Shown here: positions 1 through 7,421 of the stretch, piece by piece
Layout: each line of letters starts with the position of its first letter
How positions within the stretch are numbered: the first letter of the stretch is position 1
NCBI GenBank assembly: GCA_964405665.1
Contig: CAYOOT010000016.1
Location: 1 to 44,081 of the forward strand
Origin: CAYOOT01 sp964405665
GTDB taxonomy: Bacteria > Bdellovibrionota_C > UBA2361 > SZUA-149 > CAZDWZ01
Direction of reading: 5' to 3'
DNA length: 44,081 nt
Position numbers and translations under genes: made by a program
Notes under the pieces: model-generated
What the model was told of the DNA's origin: nothing
Database searches by the model: none
The model's input: only the letters and a program-made list of their open reading frames with translations

Positions 1-33
1 TTCTTCAGTTTTATCTTTTTCATCTTCTGTCAT
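1..33 (-). CDS. 5' end of a truncated divergent gene (hypothetical)
   Basis: The reverse strand has an ATG at 33-31 followed by an open frame running off the window edge. It encodes a very acidic, lysine-rich start (MTEDEKDKTEE). It would be divergent from serC, with about 70 bases between them. There is no convincing ribosome binding site and only 11 codons are visible, so this may be a real gene start or chance. No function can be given. Confidence 0.3.
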   Translation of the reverse strand, partial: MTEDEKDKTEE

Positions 34-104
34 ATATGATAGTTAGCTATTAAGTAGAATTTAAACAATAATTTAACTCCTTAGAATATACTACAAAAGC
101 ACTC

Positions 105-1226
105 ATGAATCAAAGAGTTTATAATTTTAACCCCGGCCCTGCTACTCTACCTTTAGAGGTTCTTAAGAAATTTCAAGAAAGTATCTTAAATTATAAAGAA
201 ACAGGTCTGGGCATCCTGGAAACTAGTCATCGCAGTGTTGAATTTGAAGAAATAATCAAGAATGCAGAAGCATTATTGCGTGAAATTCTGGAAATCAATG
301 AAAATTACGCCGTAGCCTTTGTAGCCGGAGGCGCCCATTTACAATTTTCGATGGTTCCACTTAATCTTCTCAGTGCAGGCAAAGAAGCAAATTATATTCT
401 GACTGACTATTGGTCCGAATCAGCTTATGAAGAAGCAAAAAAATTCGGTCCTACCCACGTTGCTGCCAGCTCTAAAGAAAGTGGATATTCTAAAATACCG
501 ACGGATCTTCATCTTTCGCCAAATTGTGCCTATTTGCATTTTACCAGTAATAATACAATTTATGGCAGTCAATTTTCAGAAGAACCCAAAGTTGATAAGC
601 AAATTGTTCTGGTTGCTGATTGTTCTTCGGATCTGCTTTACAAAAAAATCAATGTCAATAAATACGGCTTAATTTATGCCTGTGCCCAAAAAAATCTTGG
701 TCCTGCTGGGGTAACAATAGTAATTCTTAAAAAAAGTTTACTTTCCAAAGAAACAAAGCATATTCCCTTACTCCTTGATTATCATACTTACATTAAACAC
801 AACTCTCTCTACAGCACTCCTCCCGTTTTTGCTATTTATGGAGTTTATTTAATGCTGCAGTGGATCAAATCCCAAGGTGGACTTGCTGTCATTGAAAAAC
901 GAAATATCGAAAAAGCAAAAATTATTTATGATGCCCTTGATCGAAATCCTTTCTATTTAACCAAGGTAGAAAAAACTTCTCGATCGCTAATGAACGTTAC
1001 TTTTCATCTTCCCTCTAAAGACTTGGAGGAGAAATTCTTATTGGAAGCAAAAAATAACTCTTTTTATAACTTAAAAGGCCATCGCCTGACCGGAGGAATT
1101 AGAGCAAGTATTTATAATGCTTTTCCACTAGAAGGAGCGCAGAAATTTGCCGAATTTTTAGATACTTTTGCCAAAGAAAATTATTCTTTTCTGAATAAGT
1201 TTCGACAAATTTTTCGGTTGAAGTAA
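105..1226 (+). CDS. serC: Phosphoserine aminotransferase
   Basis: This PLP enzyme converts 3-phosphohydroxypyruvate and glutamate to phosphoserine in serine biosynthesis, and also acts in pyridoxal phosphate synthesis. It is cytoplasmic. The protein has 373 residues, close to the usual 360. It opens with the SerC signature FNPGPATLP, has the cofactor-site segment FVAGGAHLQF and the Schiff-base lysine in CAQKNLGPAG, and ends with the family-typical GGIRASIYNAF substrate-binding segment. The ribosome binding site before the ATG is weak. No other serine gene is adjacent. It ends just before a convergent palindrome (1234-1329) that separates it from the minus-strand signalling gene. Confidence 0.93.
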   Translation: MNQRVYNFNPGPATLPLEVLKKFQESILNYKETGLGILETSHRSVEFEEIIKNAEALLREILEINENYAVAFVAGGAHLQFSMVPLNLLSAGKEANYILTDYWSESAYEEAKKFGPTHVAASSKESGYSKIPTDLHLSPNCAYLHFTSNNTIYGSQFSEEPKVDKQIVLVADCSSDLLYKKINVNKYGLIYACAQKNLGPAGVTIVILKKSLLSKETKHIPLLLDYHTYIKHNSLYSTPPVFAIYGVYLMLQWIKSQGGLAVIEKRNIEKAKIIYDALDRNPFYLTKVEKTSRSLMNVTFHLPSKDLEEKFLLEAKNNSFYNLKGHRLTGGIRASIYNAFPLEGAQKFAEFLDTFAKENYSFLNKFRQIFRLK

Positions 1227-1233
1227 TCTCCTC

Positions 1234-1329
1234 CCTCTCTGTGTGCTCTGTTGCTCTGTGTTTCATTTATAAGATAGCACAAAATATGTGCTGATATTTT
1301 TAAAATGAACCACAGAGCACACAGAGAGG
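1234..1329. repeat. CACAGAGCACACAGAGAGG inverted repeat between convergent genes
   Basis: The arms 1234-1250 and 1313-1329 are a perfect 17-bp inverted repeat (CCTCTCTGTGTGCTCTG and its complement). They flank a smaller internal hairpin, AGCACA/TGTGCT, near 1276-1292. It lies between the convergent serC and response-regulator genes and could act as a bidirectional terminator. The sequence has the look of a dispersed intergenic repeat, but only one copy is present in this window. Confidence 0.75.
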
Positions 1330-1332
1330 ATA

Positions 1333-2091
1333 TTAGATATCTAATATCTTTGTTCCCTCTACATAATTGCTGACTGTCTGAGGATTGGCTTGTTTTAGAC
1401 GTTCTATTACTTCATTGATGTCTTTGCATTCTTTTTTAATTGCCTCCACTGCTTGCTTTGCTTGCGCTACTTTTTCGTTGTTATCAATAATACTTTCCAA
1501 GTTTTTTTCAAGCAATCTGCAATGTAGTGCAATAGCAGTAACCGGCTGTCCCAAGTTATGCGCTGCCGCCCCGGCCATTTGTGCAGCCACCAATTCTCTT
1601 TCCTTAGCAAGCAATGCTTGCTGAGCGGTCTGTAATTTGAGGTTTAAATTTTCCAGCTGCTCATTTCTGTAATACAACTCATTGGTTAATTTTTTTATTT
1701 TAATTAAAGCCCGAATTCTTGCCTGCAATTCCTGGAGGTTAAAAGGTTTTACTAAATAATCATCAGTACCGGCATCAAATCCTTGAATTTTATCTTCGAT
1801 TTCAGCAAGTGCTGTAAGCATTAAAACTGGAATATAAGGCGTTTGGTATTCCGCCCTGAACCATTTCATAAATTCCATTCCTCCCATTTTGGGCATCATT
1901 AAATCCAGAACAATGACATCGGGAAGACTTTTCTTGCAAATCTCCTGGGCTTCCAAACCATTGGCCGCTTCTACAATTTTACATTCCAAAACTTGCAAAG
2001 ACTGCTTAATGATTAAACGCGTATTGCTATCGTCTTCAACGATTAAGATAATGCGCTTATCTTCATTTTTATTTTTATTTAGTAGAGTCAT
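1333..2091 (-). CDS. Receiver domain fused to a histidine-kinase DHp-like domain, no ATPase domain
   Basis: This cytoplasmic two-component protein has 252 residues. Residues 14-125 form a receiver domain: acidic pair near 20-21, phospho-acceptor Asp63 in VLDLMMP, Thr93, and Lys115 in LVKPF. A predicted coiled coil (about 130-170) leads into a histidine-kinase dimerisation segment with the H-box AHNLGQPVTAI (His178). The protein ends about 70 residues later without the HATPase_c domain of true kinases. It may therefore pass phosphate between partners or be phosphorylated in trans; this is inference. The ATG at 2091 is chosen because AGGA precedes it at good spacing; the open frame extends slightly upstream to a TTG. 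Confidence 0.82.
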   Translation of the reverse strand: MTLLNKNKNEDKRIILIVEDDSNTRLIIKQSLQVLECKIVEAANGLEAQEICKKSLPDVIVLDLMMPKMGGMEFMKWFRAEYQTPYIPVLMLTALAEIEDKIQGFDAGTDDYLVKPFNLQELQARIRALIKIKKLTNELYYRNEQLENLNLKLQTAQQALLAKERELVAAQMAGAAAHNLGQPVTAIALHCRLLEKNLESIIDNNEKVAQAKQAVEAIKKECKDINEVIERLKQANPQTVSNYVEGTKILDI

Positions 2092-2159
2092 GATTATCCT
2101 GCGCAAAAAAATTTAGTGCAGGATAATACAGTTCTGTCTATGGCGGAACAGATAATTAT

Positions 2160-2399
2160 CTAGTGTTTTTCCCAGATTTCATCTGTAAAAAGATAGTGTG
2201 TCAAACTGGGCTCTTCGTAGATTAGATTGATTAAGGAACGTCTGGAACTATCGGTGATATTTAATCTGCCGCCAAGAGTTTCTGCTTTAAGACGATAGCG
2301 CCAAATTGCCGCATCAACAACAGCTTCTGCAGCCTGATGCAATTCCCGATCACTGGAAATTTCCAATCTATTTTTTAAGCTTTGTAATTTGGATACCAT
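2160..2399 (-). CDS. Hypothetical protein, 79 residues
   Basis: This small charged, mostly helical protein lies 68 bases upstream of the receiver-DHp gene on the same strand and may be co-transcribed with it. It has no signal peptide, membrane segment or cysteine. The family is not recognised. The ATG is preceded by a weak TAGG. It could be a small partner of the signalling protein, but only adjacency suggests so. Confidence 0.5.
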   Translation of the reverse strand: MVSKLQSLKNRLEISSDRELHQAAEAVVDAAIWRYRLKAETLGGRLNITDSSRRSLINLIYEEPSLTHYLFTDEIWEKH

Positions 2400-2523
2400 G
2401 ACCTATAATTTAGCAGAAACTTAGTGCCTTGTCTGCAGTATTTAATTCCCTGCATAAATTTTTTATTTAAATTATTTGAATAATTTCAAAGCATTATAAA
2501 AAGCTAGAAACGAAAGATTAAAA

Positions 2524-3489
2524 TTAATAATATTTTCTTTTTCCTTTTTTCCCAATAAAAAAATCCAGATAAGCTATTAGTTGAGAGTATAATAATGCCT
2601 TTCGTTGATTTTGTTTTTCTTTAAAATATGCCCACAAAACAAGAGGAAATCGTTTTAATAAAACAGATAATTTAAGTTTTAATTTTAGATGAGAATATTT
2701 CGACCAAAAATAAAGATTATTTCTGTTATAATAGTAAACTGTATTAGGAGTTTGTAACTTCTTACTGTCAAAACAATGCCAAACAACACTAGTGGGCAGA
2801 TACTTTAAATTGAAAGATAATTTTTTTGCTCGCGTGCACCAATCTGTTTCTTCAAAATATAAAAAATATTCTTCCGGCAAATAGCCGATTAAATCTACTA
2901 TTTGAGCGGGAAAAAATATAGAGCAAGCAGGCAAATAATCACAATCCTTTTCTAAATCATATTGTCCTCGATCCACTTCTCCATGACCAATCATATCAAT
3001 TTGTAATCTGGAAAAATCAACTTTTCCTCCGGCACTCCAAATATTAAATTTTATTTCCTTATTAGCAATATCAGACAATGCTTTTTCAAAATTTAGTGAA
3101 CCGAATAAAACTTTACTTCCTAAAATTATTTGATTATCGGACAAAGCCGACTTTTCCACTAAAACCGATAAAGAGTCAGTGGCGACTACAAGATCGGGGT
3201 TTAATAGCCAGAGATATTCAAAATTCCTTTTTTTAAAATGAAAAATCCCCAGATTGCAAGCTGCAGCAAATCCTTTATTTTCCGGAGAAAAAATTACTGA
3301 AATATGAAATTTTTTCTCCAAGTTTTCAAGTTTATTCCTACTCTCTAAAGAACAACTATTATCGACAACTAAAATTTGATAATTTTGATAATCAATTTTC
3401 GAGAGTGATTTTAAACAAGCTTCCAATTCAGCTTCTGTTTTGTGATTGACTATTAAAATTCCAACATTTGCTGGATTAGGGCGAATCAT
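2524..3489 (-). CDS. GT2-family glycosyltransferase
   Basis: This is a glycosyltransferase family 2 enzyme with the GT-A fold, rhamnosyltransferase-like, which transfers a sugar from a nucleotide-sugar donor. It has 321 residues. The opening VGILIVNHKTEAELEACL and VVDNS match the nucleotide-binding half, LLNPDLVV holds the DxD-equivalent, and YFEETDWCTRAK is the conserved EExDW-type motif of this subgroup. It has no clear membrane helix. Its start overlaps the end of the TPR lipoprotein gene by 14 bases, so it is the last gene of the T3SS operon. That position hints at glycosylation of a surface component, which is inference. The acceptor is unknown. Confidence 0.83.
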   Translation of the reverse strand: MIRPNPANVGILIVNHKTEAELEACLKSLSKIDYQNYQILVVDNSCSLESRNKLENLEKKFHISVIFSPENKGFAAACNLGIFHFKKRNFEYLWLLNPDLVVATDSLSVLVEKSALSDNQIILGSKVLFGSLNFEKALSDIANKEIKFNIWSAGGKVDFSRLQIDMIGHGEVDRGQYDLEKDCDYLPACSIFFPAQIVDLIGYLPEEYFLYFEETDWCTRAKKLSFNLKYLPTSVVWHCFDSKKLQTPNTVYYYNRNNLYFWSKYSHLKLKLKLSVLLKRFPLVLWAYFKEKQNQRKALLYSQLIAYLDFFIGKKGKRKYY

Positions 3490-4168
3490 GTGTTATTTTC
3501 TCTTTTTCTTTTGCAAAATTGTAATTAAGCACGGGATCATCTTTTCCTGCAAGGGCATAAGCCTGATAAAGTTCAGTCAGGCCTTTTTTATCCGGATCTT
3601 TTTCATAATGCTTGATTAAAACGGCTAAATTATTTTTTGCTCGATAATTTAAGGGATTAATCTCAATTGCTTTTAATAATAATTCTTTGGCGGCAAAAAG
3701 ATCTCCTCTTTTTTCTGCAATTAAGGCCAGGTGCACCAAGGGACGATCATATTTCGAATCAAAAGAATACGCTCGCTTAAAATAATAAAGTGCAAGTTCA
3801 ATTTCTCCCTCTCTCCAGGCAACAGCACCTAAACCATCGATTACTCGCGGATCATTTGGTTTTAATTCTCTAGCTACTTGGTAAGACGCTTTGGCTAGGT
3901 TAAGAGTATCTTTTTTTAGCAAAAATTTATTCCCCTGAGCCAGTAGCAGTTTAACTTTTTGTTCAACAAAAACTTCTTCTTCGGGTAAAAACTTTTTTCG
4001 TGGCAAGAAACAAGCTAATGAGTTAAATAACAAAAGCAAGAAGAATAGATGCTTAATTAATTTTGTAGGGGCACCCTTTATCGGTGCCCGGTTGACCAAT
4101 ATATTTTGGAATTCCGGGCACCGATAAAGGGTGCCCCTACGCCACAACAACATGTTGATTAGACTCAT
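3476..4168 (-). CDS. TPR-repeat lipoprotein with a repeat-derived N-terminus
   Basis: A hydrophobic stretch (residues 41-52) ends in a lipobox, NSLAC, at Cys53 counted from 4168. It is followed by tetratricopeptide-like helices (about 70-200). The upstream 50 residues are mostly translated from the palindromic element at 4065-4140, which sits between this gene and sctV. Possible starts are ATG 4168 or 4153, both inside sctV, or TTG 4099 inside the element. The TTG start would give a normal 30-residue lipoprotein leader (MVNRAPIKGAPTK...). Its operon position after sctV suggests an outer-membrane partner of the secretion system such as a pilotin; this is inference. The start is uncertain. Confidence 0.7.
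   Translation of the reverse strand: MSLINMLLWRRGTLYRCPEFQNILVNRAPIKGAPTKLIKHLFFLLLLFNSLACFLPRKKFLPEEEVFVEQKVKLLLAQGNKFLLKKDTLNLAKASYQVARELKPNDPRVIDGLGAVAWREGEIELALYYFKRAYSFDSKYDRPLVHLALIAEKRGDLFAAKELLLKAIEINPLNYRAKNNLAVLIKHYEKDPDKKGLTELYQAYALAGKDDPVLNYNFAKEKEKITHDSP
4065..4140. repeat. GGGGCACC palindromic element, copy 1 (76 bp)
   Basis: This is a near-perfect 76-bp palindrome bounded by GTAGGGGCACC and its complement. Each half also folds on itself (GGGCACC ... GGTGCCC). It is nearly identical to 43963-44038. It lies exactly at the sctV/TPR-lipoprotein junction, provides the sctV TAG stop, and is translated in another frame as the N-terminus of the next gene. Its size and lack of coding capacity fit a REP/MITE-like non-autonomous element. 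Confidence 0.9.
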
Positions 4169-6047
4169 CTACAAACTCACTTAAATTAGAAAGTGCTATT
4201 TTGCCTAAAACATTTAACTTAATTTCCGGAAGTAATTCCTCAAGAGCAATTATTCTTAAATCTTTTCTGCAAGATAAAAGATAACTTGCTAGCACCGAGC
4301 GGGCATAAGCAGAACAGACGATTAATAAGTGGCTTTGCTGAGATGATATTTTTATTCCTTGTAAAACTTCTTTTAAAGAAGCAATTATTTTAGGATGTAA
4401 AACAACTTCGCTTAAAAAAATATTGGCTAATAAATTATCCAACTCCGCATCCAGTATCCAGGCAGCAAGCTCATTTCTTTGAGATATTAAGCTTTGAGTA
4501 ATATTTCTTTTTAAGGTCTTGCGCACTTCCGAAACTAAAAATAATTCTCGATTAATCTTTTCTCCCGCTTTAAGCAATAAACTTTCAGAAATCGCTTGCA
4601 GAATCAAAGGAACATTTTTGATATTGACGCCTTCTCTTAAAAGTATCCGAAAAATTCTGGTCAAAGCTGTCACACTAATCGTTTTGGGAATTAAGGAATT
4701 AATTAAATCTTCGGAATTGGAGTGATTTAAATCTAAAATCATTCTTGTTTGAGTGTCATTCATTAATTCATGTTTATGTTCAATCAATAAACTTCTTAAG
4801 GTTTTGATTATCTCCAAAGAAATTGAAATAGGATTTTGCAAATTGATTTCTTTAAGCAAAGCACCGAATAAATAAAACTCTATTTTATTGTTTTCCAGGG
4901 TCACTAAATTTTTATATTCAAAATCATTCAAAATCAAACCGTAGGTCTCGTAAATTTCTTTTCTAAGCTTGATCAATTCCAAATAAAAAATATCTTCCTT
5001 AATTATATTTTGAAAAACATCCTCGGCAAAATAAATTGTCAAGGCCGATTGTGATTTGGGCTCGAATTTTAAGGTATTTTTGCAATAATTATTTTTTTCA
5101 GCCAAAGGAGTTCTAGCAAAAAATATTAATCCCCAACTTAAAATAAATAAAGGCCAGAAAGGAAAGCCCGGTGCCAAAGAAAATAAAAAGAGAATTATTG
5201 CCGCAAGCATTGGAACTTCTGACTTAGATAAAAGTTGCTTGGATATTTCCTCATTTAAAGTTTCGTCTTCTTCAGTGGGAACTCTGGTTACGGCAATACC
5301 AGCAGCAATTGCCGTAAGTAAGGCGGGAATTTGAGAAATCAGCGCATCTCCTATCGTAAAAATAGTATATTTTTCCAGCGCCTGCGTTACATTTAAATTA
5401 TGTTGCCAAATTCCGATGACAAAGCCTCCGAAAATATTGATTAAGGCGATAATCAAGCCGGCAATAGCATCCCCTTTGACAAACTTCATTGCTCCATCAA
5501 GGGCGCCATAAAGTTTAGATTCATTTTGTAATTCTTTTCGTAACTGCTTTGCTTCACTCAGCGAAATTATGCCTCCTCGAACATCGGCATCAATGGACAT
5601 TTGTCTACCGGGCATAGCATCCAAACTAAAGCGAGCGGCTACTTCCGCGACTCTTTCTGCACCTTTGGCCACGACTATAAATTGCACCAGTGTAATAATT
5701 AAAAATACGACTATGCCGATAGCAACATTTCCTGCCACTACAAATTGACCGAATGCAGCAATTAATTCCGGCGCTTTGCCGTAGGCAAGTATCTGTCTGG
5801 TGCTAGCAATGTTGAGAGATAAACGAAAAAGAGTAGTTATTAAAAGTAATGTCGGAAGTACTGTAAATTTTTCCGGCTGATTCATGCTCAGCGATGACAG
5901 TAACAATAAAAGAGAAATTGTTAGACTAAAAACCAAAAAAACATCTAACAAATAAATAGGAATAGGAAAAATAATAATCCCGACAAGCAACAATACCGCA
6001 ACTGGTAAGGCGATGTTTTGGAGGTATGCTTTTGCTCTTATTAGCAA
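4137..6047 (-). CDS. sctV: Type III secretion export gate protein SctV (FlhA/FHIPEP family)
   Basis: This is the major inner-membrane export gate subunit of the type III secretion apparatus. It forms a cytoplasmic nonameric ring that receives substrates. The N-terminal third holds several membrane helices. The FHIPEP signature (RFSLDAMPGRQMSIDADVRGG without its last residue, about 139-158) is intact. The C-terminal cytoplasmic half is divergent. I place the start at TTG 6047, preceded by AAAAAGG at good spacing, giving 636 residues (family usually 660-700). The open frame extends to 6137, but those codons fall in a palindromic repeat. The last codons (GTT GTG GCG) run into TAG contributed by the repeat at 4065-4140, so the natural C-terminus may be slightly altered. 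The absence of hook or basal-body flagellar genes nearby and the needle-like neighbours favour SctV over FlhA. Confidence 0.9.
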   Translation of the reverse strand: MLIRAKAYLQNIALPVAVLLLVGIIIFPIPIYLLDVFLVFSLTISLLLLLSSLSMNQPEKFTVLPTLLLITTLFRLSLNIASTRQILAYGKAPELIAAFGQFVVAGNVAIGIVVFLIITLVQFIVVAKGAERVAEVAARFSLDAMPGRQMSIDADVRGGIISLSEAKQLRKELQNESKLYGALDGAMKFVKGDAIAGLIIALINIFGGFVIGIWQHNLNVTQALEKYTIFTIGDALISQIPALLTAIAAGIAVTRVPTEEDETLNEEISKQLLSKSEVPMLAAIILFLFSLAPGFPFWPLFILSWGLIFFARTPLAEKNNYCKNTLKFEPKSQSALTIYFAEDVFQNIIKEDIFYLELIKLRKEIYETYGLILNDFEYKNLVTLENNKIEFYLFGALLKEINLQNPISISLEIIKTLRSLLIEHKHELMNDTQTRMILDLNHSNSEDLINSLIPKTISVTALTRIFRILLREGVNIKNVPLILQAISESLLLKAGEKINRELFLVSEVRKTLKRNITQSLISQRNELAAWILDAELDNLLANIFLSEVVLHPKIIASLKEVLQGIKISSQQSHLLIVCSAYARSVLASYLLSCRKDLRIIALEELLPEIKLNVLGKIALSNLSEFVDESNQHVVVA

Positions 6048-6113
6048 TGAATTATTCCTTTTTGTTAGCAGAATTTGCTGTCGTTGCCGTAGATGTTGAC
6101 AGAAATAAAATCT

Positions 6114-6218
6114 CCTGTCGTTGCGAAGGAGCAGCAATCTCCCCGTGTTTACCCGAATTAGTCTCTGCGTAAACGCAAGGAGATTGCTTCAGTCGCTTCG
6201 CTCCTTCGCAACGACAGG
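6114..6218. repeat. Long palindromic repeat (TCGTTGCGA...GAGCGAAGCGA family), copy 1
   Basis: The arms 6114-6132 and 6200-6218 are a perfect 19-bp inverted repeat (CCTGTCGTTGCGAAGGAGC). Pairing continues inwards through AGCAATCTCC with a few bulges, so the whole 105 bp is palindromic. It lies between sctV and the small needle-like gene. It shares the TCGTTGC, GCGAAGC and AGCAATCT blocks with the palindrome at 17144-17224. It is a REP-like intergenic element without coding content. Confidence 0.88.
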
Positions 6219-6294
6219 TAGTTCTTTCACTGCTGATTGATGAAATTTCTACTTACTGTTTCCAATCATTGGATATCTACAGCAAGGAAAGTCC

Positions 6295-6609
6295 TCATCT
6301 CATATTATTAATAATATACCGCGAAGTCTCACTCAATATCCGCATAATATTGCTTGTCGCGGAAACTACCTGTGCCCGAACACTGATTAGTTGCTGCAAA
6401 GCATTTCTCTTAGCTTCAGTATCAGCTGTGGATTTGGTACTACTGGCATATTGCTTGCTGATGTATTTTATTAGATCGTCATCGGCAGTATTCAAGTCCA
6501 TAATCTTGGTCTTGGCAGTTTTATACCAATCATCAAAATCCTCATCTTGTTTTTTTGTGGTTGTTGTTTCCGTTGTACTTGCTGTGCTTTTTGTTGCAGT
6601 TACTTCCAT
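6295..6609 (-). CDS. Small T3SS needle-like protein (SctF candidate)
   Basis: This 104-residue protein has a Thr/Ser/Lys-rich disordered N-terminus (1-22), then DDWYKTAKTKI and two helices ending in a hydrophobic amphipathic segment (SNIMRILSETSRYIINNMR). Size, absence of a signal peptide or cysteine, an early Trp and a C-terminal helix ending in Ile/Met resemble needle subunits. Its place between T3SS structural genes supports a secreted filament or rod subunit. The start follows a strong AAGGAG at ideal spacing, fitting high expression. It could instead be an inner-rod protein or chaperone; family assignment is by shape and context only. Confidence 0.5.
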   Translation of the reverse strand: MEVTATKSTASTTETTTTKKQDEDFDDWYKTAKTKIMDLNTADDDLIKYISKQYASSTKSTADTEAKRNALQQLISVRAQVVSATSNIMRILSETSRYIINNMR

Positions 6610-6641
6610 AAATATTACTCCTTATATATATTATTATATTA

Positions 6642-6717
6642 ATTCTCCCCTTTTCCAGAAAATTTCAAATATACGTACAGCTACACGGAAAAGGGGAGAG
6701 CGAAAAAGGGGAGAATT
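6642..6717. repeat. CTCCCCTTTT palindrome between the two small secretion genes
   Basis: The left arm TTCTCCCCTTTTCC (6642-6655) pairs with GGAAAAGGGGAGA (6687-6699), and a second right-arm copy (AAAAAGGGGAGAATT) follows at 6703-6717. It sits directly after the 98-residue gene stop. The motif AAAAGGGGAGAGCG also occurs in the palindrome inside RNase P RNA (14581-14644), so this looks like a dispersed element. It may act as a hairpin that adjusts the ratio of the two flanking gene products. Confidence 0.75.
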
Positions 6718-7012
6718 AACCAACTCTAACATTTCTAATTGCCGCCATTTTAGACTCATGTTTGGAACGCTCGATATTAGAAATCATCGAGGTTGTTTGC
6801 ATTTCCATTTGTGCATCGATTTGCGCCTGGATCAGTTCTGCAAAACTTCCACTTGTCTCCAATGGCACCCCTCCTATTTCCTGCGCAACATTTTTTACTG
6901 CGGATATTACGTCCTTAAATACTCCGGTTCCGCTGGTAGCCGGTTCTGGCAGATAGCTTGCTGCGCCATTGCTGACATTTGCCAAATTAGGATTAATTGT
7001 TGTTGTCTCCAT
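6716..7012 (-). CDS. Small T3SS inner-rod/needle-like protein
   Basis: This 98-residue protein lacks a signal peptide and cysteine. It has a flexible N-terminus (TTINPNLANVSNGAAS), a proline/threonine linker, and helical segments ending in QTTSMISNIERSKHESKMAA and IRNVRVG. Length and helical C-terminus are compatible with inner-rod SctI or a needle subunit, and the T3SS operon context agrees. I place the start at ATG 7012, eight bases after AAAGAGGA; the open frame begins at TTG 7027. Exact family is not recognised. Together with the neighbour at 6295-6609 it forms a pair of similarly sized small proteins, as rod and needle genes often do. Confidence 0.45.
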   Translation of the reverse strand: METTTINPNLANVSNGAASYLPEPATSGTGVFKDVISAVKNVAQEIGGVPLETSGSFAELIQAQIDAQMEMQTTSMISNIERSKHESKMAAIRNVRVG

Positions 7013-7071
7013 AATTTCCTCTTTCAATAGTTATTAGTAAAAGTTCTTATCGCTTTTTAAAAATTTTCTGC

Positions 7072-7410
7072 TCAGTCAAAAACTGAAATTATTTCCAAAG
7101 CATAATTTCCTTCTTTTTTGATGAATTTTGCCTCGGCAATAGTTTTTGCGCCTAATTTTAGACTGATCACCTTCCCCCGTTCTACCTGAAATTCAAATAA
7201 TTCTCCGGGCATCAAATCAATTAAATCCTCAATACTCATTACAATTGAACCAATTTCTACAATCAAATCGACAGTAGCTTCAGAAAGGATTTTTGCTTGG
7301 GCTTGAGTTAGTTTTACTAAATCTGTTTCTTCCGTAATTTCTGGTTGTCCAGCAGCTGCTAAAGTATTCGCCTTTTCCATATTAAAAATATCTATTTCTT
7401 TATTTTGCAT
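7072..7410 (-). CDS. SpoA/FliN-domain C-ring protein (SctQ C-terminal part)
   Basis: The C-terminal part (about residues 45-112) is a SpoA domain: VEIGSIVMSIEDLIDLMPGE, then ERGKVISLKLGAKTIAEAKF. This domain forms the cytoplasmic sorting platform or C-ring in SctQ and FliN. I choose ATG 7410 because AGAAGGTG precedes it at proper spacing, giving 112 residues; ATG 7428, overlapping the upstream stop, is an alternative. The protein is encoded separately from the N-terminal SctQ-like protein upstream. In many systems the same SpoA fragment is instead made from an internal start in sctQ. Confidence 0.8.
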   Translation of the reverse strand: MQNKEIDIFNMEKANTLAAAGQPEITEETDLVKLTQAQAKILSEATVDLIVEIGSIVMSIEDLIDLMPGELFEFQVERGKVISLKLGAKTIAEAKFIKKEGNYALEIISVFD

Positions 7411-7421
7411 CAATACACCTT

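Noticed and set aside
6048..6137. A longer sctV N-terminus
   Set aside because: Those codons lie partly in the palindrome 6114-6218, encode no conserved sequence, and the TTG at 6047 has a good ribosome binding site.
6269..7030. A 253-codon open frame on the plus strand across the two small T3SS genes
   Set aside because: It is antisense to two genes with strong ribosome binding sites, has no ribosome binding site or recognisable domain, and runs through a palindromic repeat.
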